Shown: one piece after another, positions 9,050 through 18,300 of the stretch | Layout of the letters: every line of letters begins with the position of its first letter | Position numbering within the stretch: the stretch's first letter is position 1 | Assembly (NCBI GenBank): GCA_900323505.1 | Contig: OOIN01000042.1 | Location: 62,001 to 126,000 of the forward strand | Direction of reading: 5' to 3' | DNA: 64,000 bases | Origin: Ustilago trichophora | Taxonomy: Eukaryota > Basidiomycota > Ustilaginomycetes > Ustilaginales > Ustilaginaceae | Program-made: the position numbers and the translations under genes | The notes under the pieces: generated by a model | The model's input: the letters and a program-made list of their open reading frames with translations, nothing else | What the model was told of the DNA's origin: nothing | Database searches by the model: none

Positions 9050-9063
9050 GAGTAGATATACTC
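9050..9063 (-). promoter_or_regulatory. TATA-like near-palindrome upstream of secreted paralogue 4
   Basis: Minus-strand GAGTATATCTACTC, identical to the element at 7782-7795 and at a comparable distance (about 185-195 bp) from the ATG. Confidence 0.55.
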
Positions 9064-9881
9064 GAACCCTCCTTGAGTATCGACTCCTCTCCTATCAATG
9101 TGTGAAGCATGCCTGTTGAACAGCGCACCACTGCTGCATCATAGCCTTCCCACCGCTCGGCTCAGCTTCCAAGTTGACATTTGCATAGCAGTCCAACTTC
9201 CTGACCATCAACCGAAATCCTTCAACCCATATGCTAGTCTCCCTCTTTACCCAATGTCTCATGCCAAAACGACATCCTAATGACAATTCTCGATCGTCGA
9301 CAAGCGTGACCCCCCCCCCCCCCCCCCCCCCCCACTCCTACATTTTCTACCCTTTTCCCTCTACCGTGACCACATTTTCAAGTTGTTGCGACGTCGAAAC
9401 AAACACAGCCTAGCAGTACCTCATCTTGACCCACATACACACACAAATAACTCGGCACCCCGCACTCCATCTCGTTCAACTTTCAAGGCTCAATCTCGCT
9501 CGCGTCTCGAGCAGAAGCATTTGTCGGAGCAGCCAAAGATAAGCTTTCAAGATCTGGTGGTACGAACTTGACTCGACTCGCTTGTCATAGCTCTTTAAAT
9601 TTGCACAAGGCCATAATATGACGCTGACGAGGAACGCAAAAAGCGTCACATGACCTCCCACTTCGGCCCGACGATGAGAACGAATTCTCCCAGCCTCGCA
9701 CAACCGACATTCCGGACCTACGTACGACCTTCGACAAGGCAAAACTCAAACTTCAAACGCCGCACATGGCCCACCAACTCCCCGATTGAAAACTTTCAAG
9801 AAAACTTTCAACAAATCATTCATGAAACAAGCACTAGACAGAAGCATACTTTACAAAATGTTTATCCATCAAAACGTGTGT
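9064..9881. other. Intergenic stretch with a poly-C run
   Basis: No gene seen. It includes an uninterrupted C24 tract at 9310-9333 and lies between the secreted cluster and the 3' end of the 1300-aa gene. Confidence 0.5.
9310..9333 (+). repeat. Homopolymeric C24 tract
   Basis: Twenty-four consecutive C. Long G/C homopolymers are rare and its length may be imprecise in an assembly. Confidence 0.9.
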
Positions 9882-12800
9882 CTACTTGGCAGCATCGAAG
9901 AATGCCACGCGCTCCCTCAAAGTGGCAGTATGACCGACAGGCTTAACTTTCGCGAGGCCGCTAAAGGCCGCCGATGTCGGCGCTCCATCTTCGAGTGAGT
10001 AGCTTGGAGTCCTGCTCAATTTGCCTCCATTCCTCGCTTGGACCGTGGTCACGAGCCCCGTTCCCAAAACAGGAGTGGAAGCGGCGGTGGTAGAAGCAGA
10101 GATGGTGGCGGGGGCAGGGAGGGTGAATCGTTTCTTTTCGACCAAGCCCAGCTTTGAGCTGGCACTAGGGCTAGACTTGGAAGTGGTGGAGGAGGTGGAG
10201 CCCGTAGCGGCGAATTTGTGGGCGAATAGTTTGTTCGGTGAGATTCTGCCGGAGGATGGGGTGGGGGAGTGCGAGAATTGCGTCTTGATCGGGCTTGATG
10301 AGGCCGACTTTGGCTCATCGTTGAGATAAGCCAGGGCGCTAGGGCGAGGTGCTCTAGCATCTTCCGAAAGCGACTTCTTGGGCGTCTTAGTGGCAGCGCT
10401 TGGCTCGACATCGAGTTCCAACGAGGGCGTGAGTGGTTCTTCGACAGTGCCCGAGCTCGAGTTTGATTCAGACTTGGTGATGGGCACGTGGTGCTGCTGC
10501 TCGCGCAAGGTGTGCTCGGAGAGATTCTTCCGGTGAATGGCAGAGGTAGCGTCGATAGCGGCTAGAGCGGCGGCAATTTGACTGCTGCCACTCTCGTCAC
10601 CTGCCTCAGCTTCAGCCTCCTTCTCTTTTTCCTCAGCAGAGGGTGCGATGGAGGCGGAAGCGAAGCTGGCGCTCCTCGACCGAGACTCGTCCTTCCCCTC
10701 CATGAGCGCCTTCAACCTGTCCTCCACGGAGACATCCTTCTTCAATCCTGGGCTTTGTGGTTGTCTGGTCTCGTTGGAGGGGACGGGCGACAGTCGACCT
10801 TGATTCGTTTGCAGCGGCTGTCCAAGTACCGAAGTGTACCTTGGCCTACCATTCGGGCTGACGCTCCTATCCCTCGTCATTGAGTGGGTGTTCTCCTTGT
10901 GCTCTTTGCTGCTCTCCGAAGCGAATCCAAAGTTTGCTTTGGTAGGCGAGTGCTTGCCCTCGTCTTTACCAAGCATCGTTTTGGCTCCCGCGGGCAATCC
11001 CAAGTTGCTCTTCTTCACCCGTGGGACCGCACTCTCAAACGTCGAGCTGCTGACATTCGTTTCCCGCTTTGCCACTTCGGGCAATTTTGGTACCTGCTGC
11101 AAGGACTGAGAAGGCGTAATAGCAGCCAAGCTACCAAAGCTGGAAACAGACATACTCAGCCCAACCCCATTTCCTGCCCCAGCGGCACTCGCACTGGCAT
11201 GCCTCGCCACCGTCGCAACCAGCTCCCTCGACTCCTTAATCTCTCGAGTGGCTGCTTTCAGCTGACCAACTTCGTGCTTCATCAAGCTGGTCATTTGATT
11301 GACCCATCGGTCCATCTCTGCACTGTTGTGCGAGGCGATGGAAGAAGACTGGTTGTTGGAGAGCATGGCATCCCGTTCGATGTCCAGCAGTCGAGTCTCG
11401 AGGGAGCGGATGAGGGGCACCGAGTATCGCTCAAAACGATAGAAACGTACCATCATCTCTTGCAGGGCGTCGCCAAGGGGCATATCGGCGGGCATTGGTC
11501 CGCTGCCAGGTGAGAGTGTGCTGCCTCTTTGCTGGGCTTGCGGTGCGGGAGGATTGGCGGTGGCTGTAGCAGCACCGCCTTTTGCAGGCTCTCGAGTAAT
11601 TTGATGCGCACCACTGGGGAATCGCTGTTGATGACCATTGAGGTTTGGCTCAGCTTTGGCCTTTGGCGGTGTGGGTGGACCGTTAAACTGCGCATTTGCC
11701 GCAACAGTCTCACGAGGGTTGGCAATCTTTTGCTGTTGAACGATGGCCTCCTTGCGCTGGGCTTCGATCTGCTCTCTCGCCATTTGCTTGGATCGGGTTT
11801 CGTGAATGATGCGTTGGGCAGGCGTCAATGGCTCCTCAGGAAGCAACTCTCGTGCACTTTCCTCTTCCTGGCTCGGTTTGGATACAGCAGGCAGGTAGGC
11901 AGGCACCGGCTTCCTTCCCGGGGGACTCTTCTTGCGGCCCAACTCAAATTCAAGTGCTGCATCGAGCCCCGCATCTTCGCCATCAGCGTCGCTGTCGACC
12001 ACCTGTTTAGGTCGGAACTCGCGATCGTGGTTGGGATCGAATCTGCCAGTCGGAGTAGTTGGACCCATCATCTGTCGTTGTCGTTCCTGGTCCACAATAT
12101 GCCTTGCCTGGCGCATCGAGGCGAGCTTTTGGGCATAGGCAGCTTCATCCTCGGCATCCCTACCACCGCTGAGAGGGTAAGGGCTCAGATCGGCGGCATA
12201 GTTGGGATCCTTCTCATCCCCGCGCGGGGAACGGCCAAAGACACCCTTGAACCACTTTCCAGCCAAGTTGGAGCCTCCGCCAGGCGAGCAGCTACGTGGT
12301 ACGCCACCATCGTGGTTGTAACGCTGCTGCTGCTGGCGGGCTTCCCGCTCCTCTGCAGCCTGTCTGCCCATGAGAGTAGATAGGAAGCCGGAAGAATTGG
12401 GACTGCCAGCAACGCGGGCGGGCGAAACAGAGCCAAAGGGAGAGTTGGCGCGAGAATAATCGGTCTCGGCACCACCGTCAAAGCGCAGTGGCGAGTGAGG
12501 AGATCGGCCATAGGGAATGTCTACGGGTGAGGGGAGGCCGTCGAGAGGAGCGGCACCGGGCATGTTGGGTTGCTGGAGGGACTTTTCGCTATCCTTGCGC
12601 GATCGACCGCCGATGCCAAACGAGAAGCGACGAGAACGGCTGGGAGATTCGTCTCGGCCTTCATGTCCGGGCGGGTGCTGAGGCGCAAGTAGAGGGAAGC
12701 CTGCACTTCCGCGCTGATCCAGTGAAGATGGGGCAGCGCTGTGATTGTGTGGAACACTGGGATGCTGATGAGGATGGTAGCCGGGACCAGGGGGAGGAGG

Positions 12801-13784
12801 CACTCCGCCAGGGAAATGACGAGGGCCGGAAAGTCCAGCGTGTCGAGAGGCAGCAGCTGCGGGGCTCGTTCCTCGTGAGGAAGCTTGCCCTTGCTGGAAT
12901 TGGCCTTGCTGGTAGTGGTGTTGTTGCTGCTGCTGGTGGTGGCGATCCTCTTGCTGCTGCTGGACGAGACTCTTGGGACCAGCCGTGATCCTCGCTACTG
13001 GCTTCTTACCATTCGAGGAGGATGTGGCGGAGTGAGCAGATCCAGACCTGGCCTGGTCAGCAGGGCGAGCTGAATGACCATTCGAGCTGCTCCCACCAGA
13101 GATCGACTTGCGAGGCGAACGTCCTCTCTCCTTTGCACCTCTCTTGAAGTCACCTGCTGTGATACTTCCAGACGGACTGGCAGGTCTGTAGTATGGCGAA
13201 GGGTGACTAGCCGCTGCAGCCGACTCTGGCCTTCCATCATTGGACGACGTCGCAGTACCGTATCCCACTCCACCTCCAGGTCCACCAGGCGGCACACCCA
13301 AACTAGCCGCACCGAGGGGTTTACTCTTTGACCTCCTGTACTGCAATTGCGGCTGTCCCATATCGTCATCCGAATCCTCGAGAGTCATTCTCCTCACTCC
13401 TCCTGGCGAAGGAGACTGCTGCCTCGCATCGTTTCCAAAGAAGCCGTGCATCTGCTCGTTTGCAGGGCTTGTCGGGAGCGACACGCCGCCTGGATTACGA
13501 ATGACGCTGCGCACGACAAAGCTATTGGCGGATCCAGATGGGCTGACAGCAGATGCATTTTGAGAGTTGGCGGAGGACTTGCGAGAGCGGGTGGTGTTGA
13601 AGCTGGTATCAAGCTCAAGGTTCTGCGCCTGAGTGTTGGGGCTGGAGGAGCGGGAACGGTTGAAAGGCCAAAATTTGCGGCCGCCCGGGGAGGTAGATCG
13701 GTCGTTGCGGCGGTCGTTCATGGCAAGATATTCAGTTGTGTGTGGGTCGGGGATGAAGCTATACTGATTGTTAGTTGACGCCAT
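9882..13784 (-). CDS. 1300-aa Ser/Pro/Gln-rich protein with one conserved helical block
   Basis: A single exon with ATG at 13784. The protein is largely low complexity: many SP and RSxS sites near the N-terminus (RSRSSSPN), Gln/His tracts around residue 280, and repeated K/R-S-P sites. One non-repetitive block at about residues 760-860 begins DALQEMMVRFYRFERYSVPL and continues with IRSLETRLLDIERDAM, then RWVNQMTSLMKHEV and predicted helix, possibly a coiled coil or oligomerisation segment. The C-terminus ends LRERVAFFDAAK. No catalytic domain or transmembrane segment is visible. The composition suggests a heavily phosphorylated scaffold or cortical protein, but this is only inference, and I do not recognise the family. 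A 5'UTR intron is possible, with a GTGAGC donor near 13926. Confidence 0.8.
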   Translation of the reverse strand: MASTNNQYSFIPDPHTTEYLAMNDRRNDRSTSPGGRKFWPFNRSRSSSPNTQAQNLELDTSFNTTRSRKSSANSQNASAVSPSGSANSFVVRSVIRNPGGVSLPTSPANEQMHGFFGNDARQQSPSPGGVRRMTLEDSDDDMGQPQLQYRRSKSKPLGAASLGVPPGGPGGGVGYGTATSSNDGRPESAAAASHPSPYYRPASPSGSITAGDFKRGAKERGRSPRKSISGGSSSNGHSARPADQARSGSAHSATSSSNGKKPVARITAGPKSLVQQQQEDRHHQQQQQHHYQQGQFQQGQASSRGTSPAAAASRHAGLSGPRHFPGGVPPPPGPGYHPHQHPSVPHNHSAAPSSLDQRGSAGFPLLAPQHPPGHEGRDESPSRSRRFSFGIGGRSRKDSEKSLQQPNMPGAAPLDGLPSPVDIPYGRSPHSPLRFDGGAETDYSRANSPFGSVSPARVAGSPNSSGFLSTLMGRQAAEEREARQQQQRYNHDGGVPRSCSPGGGSNLAGKWFKGVFGRSPRGDEKDPNYAADLSPYPLSGGRDAEDEAAYAQKLASMRQARHIVDQERQRQMMGPTTPTGRFDPNHDREFRPKQVVDSDADGEDAGLDAALEFELGRKKSPPGRKPVPAYLPAVSKPSQEEESARELLPEEPLTPAQRIIHETRSKQMAREQIEAQRKEAIVQQQKIANPRETVAANAQFNGPPTPPKAKAEPNLNGHQQRFPSGAHQITREPAKGGAATATANPPAPQAQQRGSTLSPGSGPMPADMPLGDALQEMMVRFYRFERYSVPLIRSLETRLLDIERDAMLSNNQSSSIASHNSAEMDRWVNQMTSLMKHEVGQLKAATREIKESRELVATVARHASASAAGAGNGVGLSMSVSSFGSLAAITPSQSLQQVPKLPEVAKRETNVSSSTFESAVPRVKKSNLGLPAGAKTMLGKDEGKHSPTKANFGFASESSKEHKENTHSMTRDRSVSPNGRPRYTSVLGQPLQTNQGRLSPVPSNETRQPQSPGLKKDVSVEDRLKALMEGKDESRSRSASFASASIAPSAEEKEKEAEAEAGDESGSSQIAAALAAIDATSAIHRKNLSEHTLREQQHHVPITKSESNSSSGTVEEPLTPSLELDVEPSAATKTPKKSLSEDARAPRPSALAYLNDEPKSASSSPIKTQFSHSPTPSSGRISPNKLFAHKFAATGSTSSTTSKSSPSASSKLGLVEKKRFTLPAPATISASTTAASTPVLGTGLVTTVQARNGGKLSRTPSYSLEDGAPTSAAFSGLAKVKPVGHTATLRERVAFFDAAK

Positions 13785-14600
13785 AATTGTGTGTCACACT
13801 CGCTGACTCGAGCGATGTCTACGAGCTGCACCAAGTCAAAGCCGAATAGAAGTAATCGAGATAGAAAGTTAATCGAAAGTGTTGAGAGTGTTGCAGTGAT
13901 AATGATAAAGACAAAAGATGCTCACCGATACGGATGATGATTGAAGAGATGAAGGAGGTTGGAAACCAAAAGAGGCAAGTCTGAGTGGGGTTAAGAACCA
14001 AAAAGGTGGAAGTTGAAGATGCGGTCCAAGCGGACGGGCTTAATATGCATGTCCGCTTTGTGCTGGGCGTGCGTTGTGATGCAGTTGGCATTGCAGTAGA
14101 ATGCAGCCCCTATACAGTACTGTACTGTACAGTATCCGCCAACTCTTTCTTTGTTCTTCCTCGCTTGTCTTTCGCAGTCTCCCACTCTCTCTTTCCCTTC
14201 TCTTCTGATGATATCACTTCACCAAGAGCATACTGTACTCGAAAAGGAGAGAGAACCGTCAAAAAAACAAAAGGGCAACACTCGCACAAAGAAAAGGGGC
14301 AAAAATAGCGAGGTTTAGGGGCTTTTTGGCATTTCAAAAAGACACTTTTCCACTTACACGCCTAAAGCTTAAATTCGCGCGCCGCCTCGTCACGTGCAGC
14401 TGGCTTGCTGGGTATCTAAATCTAACACTTGAGCTGAAAATTTCGGAGAAATAGAAGGCCGTGCATTTCACCAATGTCAGCAGCTGTCATAGCCTCCACT
14501 CTTGATTCTTCTGCCGACAGTGTCGATGCTCAATGTCATCCAGTGCTCCTTTCGACCATCTCTTCCTCCATATACAGTTCAAGGGTGAAGTAGAGCAAAC
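13785..14600. promoter_or_regulatory. Divergent promoter region between the 1300-aa gene and the orphan at 14601
   Basis: About 0.8 kb without a gene. It contains one of the GTAC-centred palindromic elements at 14113-14134. Confidence 0.5.
14113..14134. repeat. GTAC-centred palindromic element
   Basis: Tandem GTACT/GTACA pentamers containing the perfect palindromes ACAGTACTGT and ACTGTACAGT. It is one of more than ten similar elements in intergenic parts of this window. Confidence 0.7.
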
Positions 14601-15370
14601 ATGTCGGATAGCAATCCAGAGAAGAATGTGAGGTCGAGGTTGACGATTAAGAATGTCAGGCTGCCACCAGAGGCATACTCATCGCTGGACTACGTCAAAC
14701 CCTCCCAAGATAAGCAGGACAAACTTCCCCTGGTCGATTTGAAATACGTCCACTTGGCACCATCTTCCTCCAACCCTTCATCGAGCATCGTCGAAGTGCG
14801 TATCTCCCCCTCAGCAACTCTCTCAACGGACGATCCACCATTCAACAATTCGAAACCCTTTTCTTCGTTCTGCAACGACATTTCTCCCAACTCGCAATCG
14901 CAACCCGAATCTCATCCTGACTCGCAACTGGTCTCCCGCTTCACCATCCGATCCGCATCGGATTCTACTCCTCCATCTTCGTCATACATTGATGCTCATG
15001 GCAGCCTCTCCATCCCAGGCGGCCTTTGTCATCCGCACATGATGTGCCACTTTCTCCCCCCAACATCATACTGTCCAGTAAGTAGCCCCATGCCACGCTT
15101 CTTCATCACGGCTCGGAAAAGGTTCTCAGGGGGAAAAAAATCAAAAGTGTATTCATGGGGTGTGCTAGGTGCAAGGTGCAAAGTGCAGGTGCATCTGATG
15201 CGTATGTTTGTTTCTATCAGAGATCCAAATCGTCATCCGGATCTTCATCGTCCTCATCGTCGTCCTCTTCGGCTTCGAAAAAGATTTTCGCCTGTCCCGT
15301 GTTGCCTCTCAGCGAAGATCCTGCTTCACCTGCCTTGGCTGCTTCCGAAGACTGTTGGGAAGCTTGGTGA
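14601..15370 (+). CDS. Orphan protein, probably two exons, 3' end antisense to the kinase-Elp5 gene
   Basis: Exon 1 (14601-15077) starts MSDSNPEKNVRSRLTIKNVRL and contains DKLPLVDLKYVHLAPS, then a Ser/Pro-rich stretch ending HMMCHFLPPTSYCP. A good donor, GTAAGT, follows at 15078. With the acceptor TTTCTATCAG ending at 15220 the second exon encodes a poly-Ser tail and stops at 15370, giving about 208 aa and a 150-bp antisense overlap with the 3' end of the kinase-Elp5 gene. With an acceptor at 15188, or with no splicing, the frame would instead stop at 15434. No family is recognised. The bias of exon 1 toward a folded-looking N-terminal block makes a real gene likely, but the 3' structure is unsettled. 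Confidence 0.5.
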
Positions 15371-18300
15371 TAGGCGTATGGCAAAGGTACGGTTTCACGA
15401 CGTTGTCGTTGATCCGAGGTTTCACCGAGGTTGAAGGGGAGGGTTGACATCATATTTCCGTGGACGTCCGCCGCATCAGAGGTTTGCGAGGTTGCGGCTG
15501 TAGCGTTACTGCTGCTATTGCTGCTGGGTTGGGTACGATCGGCCATGTCCAATGGTAGCAATGTGAGCGATTTGGAGGAAGCGCTGGTGGAGAGCGCGAC
15601 GAGTTCTTCATGCTTCTTTCCGTTTCTCGAGTGATAGTGGACTTCGAGCAAGGCGTAGCCGGTCCGAGAAGGTGAGAGGAGGTCGGCCAGACCAATTGCC
15701 CCAGCAGCTGCCTGTTCCGCACTCTTGTCCGTCTTGATCTCGTGCGCAATGCTGAGCGATTCGAACGCACAACTCTCCCCAGACCACCAGCCTTGGGCGC
15801 CTCCGCCAGCTTCATAAGCCGGCACACCCATCGGTCCTCGACTTGCGACATTGCGGAGGACATCCCAGAAACGAACATCCACTTCGTCCTCTCCTTCTTC
15901 TCCATCCGAACCCAACAGCGCCTTTTGAACAGCATTGGAGCTCGAGGGCGGTTTGAGACCGTACTGCTTGAAAATATGTCTTAGCAACGCAGGCGGGTGA
16001 ATCGTTGCAGAAAGCACAGTTCCTCCCGCTGCAGAAGAAGCCGCAGCTGCGGTTGAAGTAGGCCCCCAGATCAGAGGCGAGTGCAGCGCGCTGAGCAAAC
16101 TCGCACAAGTGGTTGCCTCAGTTCCTCCCATCGAAAGCCCAACGATCAACCTCGACGATGCACCGATGCCAGCGAGCGTCTCGCGGACGACTTTGCTCGC
16201 GCTCGCGATTCCACCCTCCTGTTCGGCATGGACAATGGAGTTGAGCGAGTCGATGAGGACTGTTGTCTTGCTCACGCCGGCATTGAGTGCGGTGAGCTTG
16301 CTTCGGATGCGCTCTATCAGCTCGGAAATTGAGCCAGTGCTGCTTTCGTCTGTTGCATAGGCATTTCCCAAGGTGGTTGCAGCGACAGTGGCGATACGGT
16401 CTGCGGCAAAATCCTCGTCGATGTATGTCGAGGGCTGGCGCAGAGTCGAGATGAGAAGCACAGCGTGGTTGCGCTTGACAGAGCGGCTGATGAGTTCGCG
16501 CATGAGACTGACCGACGACTGAACGAGCGAATCTTGCAGAACAACAAGCTGCTTGCCGTGTCGCTGCGAGCTGACGCTCTTAAGCCCACTGCTCGATCCA
16601 TCTGCTGGGGCAAACATGACATCGTCCAACAGACTCTGTCCAAGCGAAGGCGTGCTTGCTGCACTTGCACCACCTCGCCCACTCGACGTTCTGCCGCTCG
16701 AAGCGCCACCCGATTGTCCACTGCCACTGTAGCTGGCACTGCCGCTACCGTCGCCGTTCGACGCGGCGGAGGAAGCCTTGATCGTCCCGCTTCTAGACAG
16801 CGTTCCATCTTCTTGTCGCGGCTCCTGAGTGAGAGGAAGGAGAGCCTCACGCGCTGCAGCTGCGGCGGCCTGGTTGTACTCAACCAGCCCACGTGCCACG
16901 GTAAGGACTTGGTTGGGCATGAAGACGTCGTTGTGCTCCTGATGTTGGTCAAAAGCAAACAGGCGCCCTTCCGCTTCATGCCCTAGCCGAAAAAACGAAG
17001 GTGGCTTGCGGAGTGCTTTGCCTTCCTCGAGATGCTCGGCTCGGCTCTTGAGCGCGGTCGACATCCTGCATGCCTCAAAGAGACGGGGGGAGGGCGGTTC
17101 GGCTTCGTCGGCGCTTGCACCAGAAGTCGAAGAAGGAGTGTGGATTGAGGAAGAAGAGGAAGCGGTGTCGGCGGGTAGATGACCCGACTGGGTAGATGCA
17201 TTGCACGACAGCGCATCGGCATCTTCGTCGGCGAGGTCGAGGCTGTGGGAAGAGTCAGAGTGCAGGGCATCGGCGTCGACGACACCTGTGCGCTCAGACT
17301 GGGTCTGATGTTGGTGCTCGACAGCGTCATCTGCCCGCTGGACGTTTCCCGAGTCTGCATCGGATTGAGACTCTGGATGGACATGGCCGTTGCTCTCCTT
17401 GACGTCTCCGTTGCCATTCACTTGCTTGAGCTCCTCGCCATGCTGGTGGGCACGGTTGCCATTGCCGTTGACGTGCTCGCCATTTGCGCCGTTTTCGGCA
17501 GCGTCAGCGAGCCCTTCCAGCTCTTCGCGCTCGAGCTCCTCGAGCTCCATGCGCATCTCATCGGCCTCGCGCTGCAAGCTCGACTTGAACTGTCGCAACG
17601 AGTGGATGAACTCGACATCGGCAAATTTGTCGAAAGGCTGGGGTGGCTGCCAGCGCGCATTCGACTCGTGGTAGGCCTTCAACCAAGGGTGTCTGAGCGC
17701 TTCCTCTGCGGTCAGCCTCTGATCAGGATCCCAGGTGAGGAGCTTGGCAACCAAGTCGAGCGCCTCGGGGTTGGCATTCGGGTAGAGCTTCTCGAGGGGT
17801 ACGGCGGGCATGTTGGGAAGCGACTTGATGTAGGTCTTTGCGCGTTCGGATCCGATCTTGTCGAGGACTGTCTCGGAGGGGGAGCCAAGGACATTGTTGA
17901 TGCGTGCGATCTGATCGACGTAGTCCTTGCCGCCAAAGATGGGCGCACCGGCAATGAGTTCGGCGAGAATGCATCCGACGGACCACATGTCCATCTCGGG
18001 ACCGTAGCCCTCGCGGAAGCAGAGCATGACCTCGGGAGCGCGGTACCATCTGGTGGCAACGTAGCCAGTGAGCGGGCCACCAGGATAGTTGAGACGCTTT
18101 TGCTTGCCCTTGGAGTCGGTCTTGTAGAGCTGGACGTGCAAGTCTGAAGCAGGCGAGGGGGAGCGCGCGGATCCGGAGCGAGGCTGCTGCTGAGAAGCGT
18201 CTTGGGCTGTTTGCACATCAGGACGGTCACCATCGACACTGGTGCTGATGCTGGATCTTGGCTTGGGCTCTGTGTCGTCGTTGGATGCTGTTGGTGGGGC

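Noticed and set aside
17179..18147. 322-codon plus frame opposite the kinase
   Set aside because: Antisense shadow of conserved kinase codons; no family similarity of its own.
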